Assembly: GCA_050013875.1 (NCBI GenBank)
Contig: JBEKEK010000014.1
Coordinates: 15,879 to 79,878, forward strand
DNA from: Trebonia sp050013875
GTDB lineage: Bacteria; Actinomycetota; Actinomycetes; Streptosporangiales; Streptosporangiaceae
DNA: 64,000 bases
Reading direction: 5' to 3'
The number at the start of each line of letters is the position of its first letter. Position 1 is the stretch's first letter. The position numbers and the translations under genes are program-made. Positions 42,534 to 50,553 of this stretch are shown piece by piece. Below the pieces are notes generated by a model, which worked only from the letters and a program-made list of their open reading frames with translations, did not search any database and was not told the origin of the DNA.

Positions 42534-43508
42534 GTGGCTGACCCCCCAGGGCTGATCGAAGCCCGCGAGCTGACGAAGCGATTCGGCGACAAGGTGGCGG
42601 TCGATCGCCTGTCGTTCACGGTCGAGCCGGGCCGGGTGACCGGCTTCCTCGGCCCTAACGGGGCGGGTAAATCCACCACCATGCGCCTCATCACCGGGCT
42701 TGACCGGCCCGACGACGGCGCGGCGACGATCGGCGGGCTTGCCTACGGCCAGCTGACGAAGCCGCTCACGCGGGTGGGCGCGCTGCTCGAGGCGCGCAGC
42801 GTGCACCCCGGCCGCAGCGCCCGCAACCACCTGGTGTTCCTCGCCCAGACCCAGGGCCTCCCGGTCAAGCGGGTGGACGAGGTGCTTGATCTGGTCGGGC
42901 TGCGGGAGGTGGCGGGCAAGCGGGCCGGCGGGTTCTCCCTCGGGATGACGCAGCGGCTCGGCATCGCGGCCGCGATGCTCGGCAATCCGCCCGTGCTCAT
43001 GCTGGACGAGCCGGTCAACGGGCTGGATCCCGAGGGCATCCGCTGGGTCCGCAACCTCATGCGCCAGCTCGCCTCGGAAGGGCGCACGATCTTCGTGTCC
43101 AGCCACCTGATGAACGAGATGGCGGTCACCGCCGACCACCTGGTGGTGATCGGCCGGGGCTCGCTGATCGCCGACTGCTCCACCGAGGAGTTCATCGCGC
43201 GCAGCTCGGAGCGCTCGGTGCTGGTCCGCTCCCCCGACGCTGCCCGGCTGCGCGAGCTCATCACCGCCGATGGCGGCACCCTGGAGGCCGACGGCGGCAG
43301 TGACCTGAACAGCGATGGCCTGGTCGTGACCGGGCTTCCCGCGCCGAGAATCGGCGAGCTGGCCGCGTCCGCCTCGATCGTGCTGCACGAGCTCACCCCC
43401 CGGTTGCCCTCACTCGAGGAGGCGTTCATGGAGCTGACCGCGGACAGCGTCGAGTACGGCCAGGCCGCGCACGGCAGGGTCGAGCACGGCGAATCGAGAC
43501 CGTCATGA
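42534..43508 (+). CDS. ABC transporter ATP-binding protein
   Basis: A 324-residue ATPase: Walker A FLGPNGAGKSTTM, signature FSLGMTQRLGIAAAML, Walker B VLMLDEPVNGLDPEG and the switch His in IFVSSHLMNEM. The signature is degenerate (SLGM instead of SGGQ), as is usual in this DrrA/BcrA-like group of ABC-2 transporters. The C-terminus contains a regulatory domain (SERSVLVRSPDAARLRELI). Start GTG 42534. The next gene overlaps by 4 bp and encodes its permease. Confidence 0.93.
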   Translation: MADPPGLIEARELTKRFGDKVAVDRLSFTVEPGRVTGFLGPNGAGKSTTMRLITGLDRPDDGAATIGGLAYGQLTKPLTRVGALLEARSVHPGRSARNHLVFLAQTQGLPVKRVDEVLDLVGLREVAGKRAGGFSLGMTQRLGIAAAMLGNPPVLMLDEPVNGLDPEGIRWVRNLMRQLASEGRTIFVSSHLMNEMAVTADHLVVIGRGSLIADCSTEEFIARSSERSVLVRSPDAARLRELITADGGTLEADGGSDLNSDGLVVTGLPAPRIGELAASASIVLHELTPRLPSLEEAFMELTADSVEYGQAAHGRVEHGESRPS

Positions 43509-44287
43509 CGGCCGGGCTGCTCAGCGCGGAGTGGACGAAGATTCGCTCGGTCCGGTCGACGCTCTGGTCACTGCTCGCGTTCATGGTCGTCGCGATCGGC
43601 TTCAGCGCGCTGATCGTGATCGTCATATCCAATACCTGGAACAGCCCGGGTAACCACCCCAACCACGTCAGGCTGCTCGAAGACCCGACGGCGGTGCTGT
43701 TCGGCGCGGGATTCGGCCTCGGCCAGCTCGCCATTTGCGTGCTCGGCGTGATCGTGATGAGCAGCGAGTACTCCACCGGCGCGATCCGCGCCTCGGTGCT
43801 CGCGGTACCGCGCCGGCTCCCCATGCTGGCCGCCAAGGCGGTCGTGTTCGCCCTGCTCGACCTGGTCGTCAGCGCGGTCACCGTGTTCGCCGTCTTTTTC
43901 ATCACGACGGCGATCCTGCGCAGCCACGTGTCGATAACGCTCTCCCAGCCCGGCATCACCCGGGCCTGCATCGGCGGCATCTTGTACCTCACCGTGCTGG
44001 GTCTGTTCTCGCTGGCGATCGGCGGCCTGATCCGGCACACCGCGGGCGCGATCGCCACCGTGATCGCGCTGGTCCTCGTCATTCCGCCGCTCATCACGCT
44101 GATCCCGGGCACGATCGCCAACCACATCCACGGCTATCTGCCGAACGTCGCGGGCCAGCTGGTCGCGCAGTCCAGTCAGCAGCCTGCCGACGTGCTCTCC
44201 CCGTGGCAGGGATTCGGCGTCTTCTGCGTGTGGACGGCGGTACTGCTCGCCGCCTCCGGCTGGCTCCTCGTGCGCCGGGACGCCTAG
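43505..44287 (+). CDS. ABC-2 type transporter permease
   Basis: A 260-residue membrane protein with six predicted helices (near 20-40, 70-95, 105-140, 150-172, 180-200, 235-255). It begins with LLSAEWTKIRSVRSTLWSL, the typical start of actinomycete ABC-2 permeases, and has SSEYSTGAIRASVLAVPRR in the loop that contacts the ATPase. Overlaps the ATPase gene (ATGA). The pair likely exports a lipid, antibiotic or peptide. Confidence 0.92.
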   Translation: MTAGLLSAEWTKIRSVRSTLWSLLAFMVVAIGFSALIVIVISNTWNSPGNHPNHVRLLEDPTAVLFGAGFGLGQLAICVLGVIVMSSEYSTGAIRASVLAVPRRLPMLAAKAVVFALLDLVVSAVTVFAVFFITTAILRSHVSITLSQPGITRACIGGILYLTVLGLFSLAIGGLIRHTAGAIATVIALVLVIPPLITLIPGTIANHIHGYLPNVAGQLVAQSSQQPADVLSPWQGFGVFCVWTAVLLAASGWLLVRRDA

Positions 44288-44333
44288 GGCGTGAGCCCGA
44301 TTTCGGCTCGGATGGATGAAGGCCACCTGGTCC

Positions 44334-44585
44334 TCAGGCGGCGAGCCGGACCGGCGCGGTGGCGGCGACCATCCGGGTGGTGAACCCGGCGGTGAAGCCG
44401 CGCCACCAGGCCGGGTCGAGCGGCGGCGCCGGGTCAAGCTCCGGCACCGGATCAGTCCGCGGCGCGGCGGCCAGGGCCGGCGATTCAAACGGCGAGGCGA
44501 CGATCCGCGCGAAGATCGCGTCGGCGTCGGCGGCCGGGAGACGCACGGTGGCGGCCCAGGCGGCGAGGTCGTCGTCGAGGTTCAT
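44334..44585 (-). CDS. Small protein coupled to an ECF sigma factor
   Basis: An 83-residue soluble protein (MNLDDDLAAWAATVRLPAAD then AIFARIVASP and a Pro/Asp-rich centre, ending WWRGFTAGFTTRMVAATAP). Its ATG overlaps the stop of the sigma gene (ATGA), so it is translationally coupled. No zinc-binding anti-sigma motif or membrane helix is seen. It may be a modulator of the sigma factor; this is inference from context. Confidence 0.7.
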   Translation of the reverse strand: MNLDDDLAAWAATVRLPAADADAIFARIVASPFESPALAAAPRTDPVPELDPAPPLDPAWWRGFTAGFTTRMVAATAPVRLAA

Positions 44586-45121
44586 TGCTCCTCCTGAGGG
44601 TCATCGTAGTCGCCCAGTGCCTCCGCCAGCGCCCGGCGGGCCTGCGAGAGCCGGTAGCGGACGGTGCCGGCGGGCACGCCAAGGGCGGTGCCGATCTCGG
44701 TGCTGTTCAGCTCCCCGGCCGCGGCCATGGTGAGGGTGACCCGCTGCTGCCCCGGCAGCTTGGCGATCGCCTCCGCCACCACGCTGGCGCGCTCGGCGGC
44801 GATCACCGCGGTGCTCGCAGGGACGCCTGCCGCGGCTCGCGGGCCGGCTGGCTCGCGCTCGAGCGCGCGCTGGGTGCCGTCGGCCGTGCGCTGGTGCCTG
44901 GCGGCGTCGACCGCCAGGTTCCGCGCGACGGTGAACAGCCATCCGCGCTGCCCGTCTTCCGGCAGGCTGGTCAGCTTGTCCAGGTGCTGCCAGGCCCGCA
45001 GGAAGACCTCCTGCATCAGGTCGGCGGCCGCTTGACGGTCGCCGGTGCGGCCGGTGAAGTAGGCGTGCACCGCGGCGCGGTGCGCCTCGTAGAGGCGGCG
45101 GAACTCAGCTTCCCGATCCAT
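44582..45121 (-). CDS. ECF sigma factor (SigE/RpoE-like)
   Basis: A 179-residue sigma factor with region 2 (AAADLMQEVFLRAWQHLDKL, then GWLFTVARNLAVDAARHQR) and region 4 (AIAKLPGQQRVTLTMAAAGE, STEIGTALGVPAGTVRYRLS). It sits between a beta-solenoid-like gene, with which it overlaps by 17 bp, and a small ORF overlapping by 4 bp. No classical anti-sigma gene is adjacent, so control may come from the two partners. Confidence 0.92.
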   Translation of the reverse strand: MDREAEFRRLYEAHRAAVHAYFTGRTGDRQAAADLMQEVFLRAWQHLDKLTSLPEDGQRGWLFTVARNLAVDAARHQRTADGTQRALEREPAGPRAAAGVPASTAVIAAERASVVAEAIAKLPGQQRVTLTMAAAGELNSTEIGTALGVPAGTVRYRLSQARRALAEALGDYDDPQEEQ

Positions 45122-46070
45122 CGGGTCCGCCGCTGGCCCGGTCGCTGGCCTTGATGTCCCCGAGGACGTCGGTGGCGACGATCTGCACCGCCCCGATGAG
45201 CTCGGCAGGCGCGATGACGTCGCCGAACACGGCGACGCCGGCCAGCTTCTCGCGCAGCGCGGTCTCGGTGACGCCGTCCTCGATGATGAGGTCGCCCAGC
45301 ACGACCAGCGCGGCCGGCTCGTCGAGCAGCCGGAGGAAGTCGGGGCCGAGCCGGGCGTCGCCGTTGTAAACGCGCGGGTTCGCGCCGTCGTACCAGATTG
45401 CCTGGCCCTGCACCTGGATGGCCGGCTCGAGCACGTCGCGGCTGGCAGCCGGCGCCGCGAGCTGCCCGGCGATGATCGTCGTCCGGTAGCCGACCGAGGT
45501 GACCTGGCCGGTCACCACCACCTGGCCGGCCACGACCAGGATGTCGTCGGGTTGGCCGGCCGGGTTGGCGAGCACCGCGGGCGAGAGCCGGACTTGGCCG
45601 CTGAGCACCTTGACCTCCTGGCCCTCGGCGTAGGGGTAGTAGGTCACGGAACCGGTGCCGCCCGCCAGCGCCTGCCCGAGAACCTGCTCGCTGCCACGTG
45701 GGGCCAGCACCGACCCGACCACGTGCAGGCGCTTGGGCACCGAGCCGGTCACCGGGCTGGAGATGATCAGCAGCCCGATGACCACCAGCACGTCGTCGGG
45801 CGCGCCAAGCCCGTCGCCTCCGACCACCATCGACCCGGTCTGCACCCGCACGTTCACCCCGCTGGGCACGTACAGGGTCGAGGCCACCCTGGCCGTCGGG
45901 ATCGCCGCGTAGGCGGCCGCCAGCGCCTCAGGCACGACGACCACGGCCGCCCGCTCGATGCGGCTGAACACCGCCAGCTGCTCTGGTTCGGTGAAGTGGC
46001 TGAGGTCAACGACCGCCTCGCCGGTCACCACGCGGCCCGGTCGGCCAGCTGTCGTCTCGGTCTCGCTCAT
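45105..46070 (-). CDS. Beta-solenoid (bactofilin-like) protein upstream of an ECF sigma factor
   Basis: A 321-residue protein rich in short V/I/L strands separated by glycine turns (VVVIGLLIISSPVTGSV-like, VHVVGSVLAPRGSEQVLGQA, VLSGQVRLSPAVLANPAG, ILVVAGQVVVTGQV, LVVLGDLIIEDGVTETALRE, VAVFGDVIAPAELIGAVQ). The repeating pattern suggests a right-handed beta-solenoid such as bactofilins or polymer-forming proteins; this is a fold guess. No signal peptide or membrane helix. It is cotranslated with an ECF sigma factor. Confidence 0.65.
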   Translation of the reverse strand: MSETETTAGRPGRVVTGEAVVDLSHFTEPEQLAVFSRIERAAVVVVPEALAAAYAAIPTARVASTLYVPSGVNVRVQTGSMVVGGDGLGAPDDVLVVIGLLIISSPVTGSVPKRLHVVGSVLAPRGSEQVLGQALAGGTGSVTYYPYAEGQEVKVLSGQVRLSPAVLANPAGQPDDILVVAGQVVVTGQVTSVGYRTTIIAGQLAAPAASRDVLEPAIQVQGQAIWYDGANPRVYNGDARLGPDFLRLLDEPAALVVLGDLIIEDGVTETALREKLAGVAVFGDVIAPAELIGAVQIVATDVLGDIKASDRASGGPDGSGS

Positions 46071-46119
46071 CGCTTGCTGCCTGCCTTCTGGGTTGTCGCG
46101 CTGTCGTTCATTGTGCCCG

Positions 46120-46347
46120 TCACCGTCCTGCGATCGTCGGCCGCAGCCGGGCGGCCGCCGTGGCCAGCCAGGATGCCCGCCGAGGGGCGCGCGTCTTCGC
46201 CGTCTTCGCCTGCGCGGGTCGCGGAGCCGGCTGGGCCCGGCGGACCCGGGCGGACCGCCGGGCCTGCCCGGCGCGCTTGCCTTGTGCGGCTTCCTGGGTC
46301 AGCTCGCTCCCGTGTGACCTTGCCATCATCATCATGGAGTCGTTCAT
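46120..46347 (-). CDS. Putative small basic protein
   Basis: A 75-residue reading frame starting MNDSMMMMARSHGSELTQEA and continuing with Arg/Lys/Ala-rich AQAKTAKTRAPRRAS-type sequence. It lies upstream of the beta-solenoid gene on the same strand. TAGTAA lies 5 nt before its ATG. It could be a small nucleic-acid-binding protein or a chance frame in high-GC DNA. Confidence 0.35.
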   Translation of the reverse strand: MNDSMMMMARSHGSELTQEAAQGKRAGQARRSARVRRAQPAPRPAQAKTAKTRAPRRASWLATAAARLRPTIAGR

Positions 46348-46392
46348 ACCTATTACTACGGACGCCGCCGCGAAGTGTTGGGTACGGACCGA

Positions 46393-46404
46393 TAGCGTTG
46401 CCCC
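46393..46404 (+). promoter_or_regulatory. Leaderless -10 element of the HAD gene
   Basis: TAGCGT, then 6 nt to GTG 46405. Confidence 0.55.
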
Positions 46405-47034
46405 GTGACTCGTGCGCCGATCTCGCTCCCTGGCCGGACCGTCATCTTCGACTACGGTGAGGTCATCTCATTCAGCCAGTCGGCCGCCGACCGCGCCGCG
46501 ATCGAGCGGCTGGCCGGGGTGGACGACGACGCGGGGAAATTCTGGCGGGCCTACTCCGCCCACCGCGACGGGCTCGACCAGGGCGGCGCCGGCGTCGCCG
46601 CGTACTGGCAGGCGATCGCCGACGAGATCGGCGCCGCCTGGGACGAGGCGCGGATTCATGAGCTGTGGGTGGCGGACTTCCGCTCCTGGCTGTCGGTCAA
46701 CCCGGACGTCATCGAGGTGCTCTCCGACCTCCGGGCCGGCGCCACCCGGCTGGCGCTGCTGTCCAACGCCGGCCCGGATTACGGCAGCTACTTTCGGCAC
46801 GGGCCACTGCGTGCCTTCTTCGCGGCCTGCTTCGTCAGCGGAGAACTGGGCCTGCTCAAGCCGCAACCCGAGATCTACCACCACGTCCTGGCGGACCTGT
46901 CGGTCAGCGCCGCCGAGGCGGTCTTCATCGACAACCGCGCCGCCAACGTCGCCGGCGCCGAGGCCATCGGCATCACCGGCCACGTGTTCACCACCCCGGC
47001 CGCCCTCCGGTCGTTCCTGACAGCACTGGCCTAA
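46405..47034 (+). CDS. HAD-IA family hydrolase
   Basis: A 209-residue haloacid-dehalogenase-fold phosphatase or dehalogenase. Motif I is VIFDYGEVI (nucleophile Asp; the second Asp is replaced, as in some HAD-IA members), motif II is RLALLSNAG, motif III lysine is in LGLLKPQPEIYHHVL, and motif IV is AVFIDNRAANVAGAEAIG. Its last 35 bp recur almost exactly at 50502-50536, as if an element had inserted at the 3' end of this gene and rebuilt its terminus. Confidence 0.92.
   Translation: MTRAPISLPGRTVIFDYGEVISFSQSAADRAAIERLAGVDDDAGKFWRAYSAHRDGLDQGGAGVAAYWQAIADEIGAAWDEARIHELWVADFRSWLSVNPDVIEVLSDLRAGATRLALLSNAGPDYGSYFRHGPLRAFFAACFVSGELGLLKPQPEIYHHVLADLSVSAAEAVFIDNRAANVAGAEAIGITGHVFTTPAALRSFLTALA
47000..47034 (+). 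repeat. Left copy of HAD 3'-end direct repeat
   Basis: The last 35 bp of the HAD gene, including the stop codon. 33 of 35 positions match 50502-50536 in the same orientation. Candidate attachment-type site or footprint of the event that introduced 47035-50501. Confidence 0.8.
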
Positions 47035-47554
47035 AGCCTGATTGCCTGCGCTCTCATGGCGGGCTACCGATCAAAGGCTCATTGTCGCGTCTGCCCGACA
47101 CGCCAGCGAACGGCCAATACGCTGACACGCTTGGCTGCAGGATGCCTGAGCAGTGACACACGGCCGTGCGAGGAAAAAGTCCCAACTTGCGCACCCGGCT
47201 CCGGAGAGGAGCGGCCCAGATCGCTCCTGCCAGCGAGAACGAACCGTGATGGCGGAGTGCGGGGGCGCGGCGGGTCCCGAGGCGGCCTCTTTTGCGGCGA
47301 TTGCGGTGCCGGAGTCAGCGATCGGCGGCCGCCCACTCAGTCGGCTGCGGGCCGGTGCCGTCGTACGCCGGCGCGGCCGACTGAGTGGGCACCGCTGGTG
47401 CGCCCACCCGGTGAGGGCACGCTGCGGGACAGGTGATGGTGCGCGAGTCACGTCGGTAAGCTACCGCCAGCCGAGCACCTGTATATTGCCGCGCTACTCG
47501 CGTGAAGCCGACGGGTTATAGCCCCCGCTCTCCGCACTGTGCTGAGCCGCGCGA
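47035..47554. other. Gene-poor segment at the left end of the decayed block
   Basis: About 520 bp after the HAD gene. No convincing coding region on either strand; the frames present are short, low-complexity and lack recognisable motifs. The only clear structure is the 60-bp near-palindrome at 47331-47390. Confidence 0.6.
47331..47390. repeat. 60-bp near-palindrome (15-bp perfect arms)
   Basis: GCCCACTCAGTCGGC (47331-47345) and GCCGACTGAGTGGGC (47376-47390) are exact complements. The 30-nt centre can extend the stem by GCCGGTG/CGCCGGC with one G-T pair. It may be a terminator, or a recombination or attachment site. Confidence 0.8.
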
Positions 47555-49206
47555 ATGAGCCGGGTGATGCCTGGTTGGGCACGTATTCGGCACAGCCACC
47601 CGAACTGGCGTGCGGTGGCGGCGGGGTGTGCGTACTGTCACAACCTGGATGCGTTCGCGTGGGGCGTAGTCGGGTCGGTAGCCGGGGTGGTCGGTGCTGC
47701 CGCCGCGGTCGTGTCTGGGCTGCTCCCGCTGCTGCGCGACCGCCAAGCACGTAAGGAGATCCCGCCGGTGCCCGCTGCGGGTGAGGGCGGGGCCCCGGTC
47801 GCGGGCGACGGTGGTGATGTGCCGGTGGTGGTGGGCGAGGTGCCGCAGGAGCCGGTGGCGTTCCAGCCGCGGGCCGGGCTGCTGGCGGGGCTGGACGGTC
47901 GGGTCTGCCCGGGCGGGTGGCGGTGGTGCGGGCGGTGACCGGGATGCGGGGGGTGGGCAAGACGCAGCTGGCGGCGGAGTACGCGCGGGCCCCGGCTGGC
48001 GGAGCGGTGGCGGCTGGTGGCGTGGGTTAATGCCGAGGACACGGATGAGGTGCTGGCGGGGCTAGCCGCGGTGGCGGCGGCGCTGGGCCTGAAGGCGGGG
48101 GACCGAGCGGCGGCGGGGCGGGCGGTGCGGCACTGGCTGGAGGCGGGCGGGGACCGGTGCCTGCTGGTGTTCGACAACGCGACCGACCCGGCGGTGCTGC
48201 GGCCGTTCCTGCCGGCGGCAGGGGCCGCGCGGATAATCATCACCAGCAACGAGCGGTCGGTGGGCGCCCTCGGCGCGGACGTGCCGGTGGAGGTGTTCAC
48301 CGAGCGGGAGGCGCTGGCGTTCCTAGCCGAGCGGACCGGGTCCGCTGATGCGGAGGGCGCACGGAGGGTCGCGGCGGAGCTGGGGTGGCTGCCGCTGGGC
48401 CTGGCGCAGGGCGCGGCGGTGATCGCCGGGCAGCGGCTGGGGTACGGCACGTACCTGGAGCGGCTGCGCGCTCTGCCGGTCGGGGAGCTGCTGGTGCCGG
48501 AGGAGGCGGGCCAGTACCCGCGGGGGGTCGCGGCGGCGGTGCTGCTGTCGGTGGAGGCGGTGCGGGCTGATGACGATACCGGGGCCGCGGTGGCGGTGAT
48601 GGAGCTGCTGGCGGTGCTGTCGTCCGCCGGGGTCCACCGGACCATGATCCACGCCGCCGGGCAGCACGGTGTCCTGGGCAGGAAGCGGCTGGTGGCTGAG
48701 GTGGCAGACCGGGCGCTGGCCCGGCTGGCCGCGGAGTCGCTGCTGACGTTCAGCGTTGACGGCTCGGCCGTGACCGCGCACCGCCTGGTGATGCGGGTGA
48801 TCCGGGAGCAGGCCGCGGCCCGCGGTGCGCTGGCCGGTGTGTGCGCCGCCGCAGCCGGGCTGCTTGACGACCTGGCGGATTCCCTCAAACGGTCCTGGCA
48901 TGAGGACCGGGCCGCGGCCCGGGACCTGGTAGAGCAGGTCATGGCCCTGGACGGCGCGTCCGCGCCCTGCCAAGATGACGCTGGCCTGACCCGCGTGCTG
49001 TTCCGGCTCCGAGGGTGGGCCGTCTTTTTCCTGAACCTGCTGGGTGAAGCGCCGCGCAGTCGATCGCGATCGCGGAATCGCTGCTGCCCGACCGCGAGCG
49101 GGTGCTGGGCCGCGATCACCCCGACACCCTGAACACGCGGGGCAACCTCGCCAACGCCTACCAGGACGCGGGCCGCACGGACTAGGCGATCGATCTTGGC
49201 CTATAG
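47555..49206 (+). pseudogene. Decayed NB-ARC/TPR (STAND-type) NTPase gene
   Basis: Matches the actinobacterial family with an N-terminal hydrophobic segment, NB-ARC NTPase and C-terminal TPRs. Segment 1 (frame ending at stop 47936-47938) has GVVGSVAGVVGAAAAVVSG and VVVGEVPQEPVAFQPRAGLL. The P-loop VRAVTGMRGVGKTQLAAEYA (from 47926) is in another frame. One extra C near 47995 shifts again to RLAERWRLVAWVNAEDTDE (to ~49050), with Walker B CLLVFDNATDP and IIITSNERSVGAL. A third shift leads to the TPR segment SLLPDRERVLGRDHPDTLNT, ended by TAG at 49183-49185 where a GAG codon is expected (GRTD-stop-AIDL). Several independent lesions make sequencing error an unlikely full explanation. Confidence 0.82.
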
Positions 49207-49434
49207 AGCGGCGAACGGTTTCCCGGTGTCTGGGGGCTCAAGACGAAGACCGCCTGGGCTTGGGCAGGTAAGGCGACAGTCCTGCAGACCCCTCCATTCA
49301 CAGTCTCGAACAGCGCGGCTAGGTGCTTGGTCGGTATCGTCACCTGCCTGCCAGGGTCTATAGCGGAATGGCGTTAGCGGTAGGTGATGGAACATCGGAG
49401 GCCTTCTGTGGCCCAACGAACACGCGGGAAGGAA
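49207..49434. other. Intergenic remnant between the two pseudogenes
   Basis: About 230 bp with no gene recognised on either strand. The two flanking pseudogenes converge on it. Confidence 0.5.
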
Positions 49435-50152
49435 TTAGGCAGCTCCCGAGGTAGGGAGCTTCACTCTGGGGCGGCGTCCCTGTCCACGGGAATGCGGCGG
49501 GGTTGACCAGTCTTCCACTTCGCTGAAGTCGAGTTCGCCGTCGGAGAACTCAGCGTCGTGGAAATCGACAGTGCCGCCGGAGAACTCGGCGCGGCCGAAG
49601 TAGACCGTGCCGCCTGAGAACCGGGCGCCGATGAAGTCGCCGCCGTCGAAGACAACGCCATTAAAGTCGAAGTCCAGGCCTTGCCAGGATCTCTTGTCGT
49701 TTTTGTCTTTCTTGAGGTGGGCGGCGATGACCCGGATGACGGTGTGGCGGACTTTGCGGCTGGCCTGGAGGCGAGGCCCTGTGGCTCGGGAGCGTCTGGG
49801 CCGGGGTCGGGCTCATATGGCAATTGCAGGTAGGCGCACAGGACGTCGACGCAGCTCTGCCGGTTTTGCTCCCAGTCATCGGCAAGGCCCGCCATGGCGT
49901 ACACCCCGGCTAGCCTGACGGCTGGCTTGTCGCTGCCCAGCTGCTCAGCCGCTCAGCCGCGAACCGCTCGTTCAAGTCCCGGACAGATTGCTCCCTAAGT
50001 GTCTCTTTAAGCTGGCCCCACTGTGCTTCAATGGTCCGCTTTGTGTTCCGGTCTGTTCTGTAGATGCCGTATATCTGTGCAAGCACCGTTCCGATCAGGG
50101 TCAGCACACTAACGACAGCTGCAATGGTCGCCGCGGCGAGGGTAGGGTCCAT
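49435..50152 (-). pseudogene. Frameshifted pentapeptide-repeat membrane protein
   Basis: The N-terminal part MDPTLAAATIAAVVSVLTLI is a membrane anchor followed by a coiled segment (TKRTIEAQWGQLKETLREQ) and LNERFAAE. An 8-bp tandem duplication (TCAGCCGC twice, 49945-49960 on the plus strand) shifts the frame to an early stop. In the next frame the family core AGVYAMAGLADDWEQNRQSC and VDVLCAYLQLPYEPDPG continues. A second shift near 49765-49790 leads to SRKVRHTVIRVIAAHL and pentapeptide repeats (FDGGDFIGARFSGGTVYFGR, AEFSDGELDFSEVE), ending at 49435. Removing both shifts restores one protein of about 235 residues. Confidence 0.82.
49945..49960. repeat. 8-bp tandem duplication causing a frameshift
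   Basis: TCAGCCGC repeated twice in tandem. Deleting one copy restores the frame between NERFAAE and QLGSDKPAVRLAGVYAM of the pentapeptide-repeat gene. Slipped-strand loss of 8 bp would be a reversible switch in principle. Confidence 0.85.
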
Positions 50153-50553
50153 ACGCGGAACTTAGTACATCGCGGACTTGGCCGACACCGTCCGCATCTA
50201 CACCGACCCGACCGCCCCGGCCACGCCTCTTGCGCTCGTTGACGCCCTGCCACGCGGCCTAGATTTCGAGGCCCGCATCCTGGTCGGCCTCGGCCCTGGC
50301 GGCGGCCTCCAGCTCGGCCTGCGGTTCGGCGTGGTTGACGGGCTCGTCTAGGTCCCGAAGCGGTGGTAGCCGTGGTCGGCGTAGATCGCCTCGCCGTCGG
50401 CGAAGTGCCGGCTCTCGGTGTACCAGGACGGGCACGGCCGCACACGGACGCGAGGTCAGCATCCGGCTGCCCAGGCCCGGTGGGCGTTCAACTCCGCCCG
50501 TCCGCCCTCCGGTCGTTCCTGACTGCGCTGGCCTAAGCGGCCTGGCCGGCCTA
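50153..50553. other. Non-coding right part of the decayed block
   Basis: About 400 bp with no intact gene. It includes the right copy of the HAD 3' end. Short frames such as DTVRIYTDPTAPATPLALVD can be read but have no recognised family. Confidence 0.5.
50502..50536 (+). repeat. Right copy of HAD 3'-end direct repeat
   Basis: 33 of 35 bp identical to the end of the HAD gene at 47000-47034; both encode ALRSFLTALA and a stop. The two differences are synonymous (ACA/ACT, GCA/GCG). Upstream of this point the similarity fades. Confidence 0.82.

Noticed and set aside
41571..44287. Antibiotic biosynthetic cluster around the LLM oxidoreductase and ABC transporter
   Set aside because: No synthase, synthetase, precursor peptide or tailoring set is present; the genes look like ordinary single functions.
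47035..50501. Intact integrative element or prophage
   Set aside because: No integrase, excisionase, replication or phage gene could be read on either strand; only decayed accessory genes remain.
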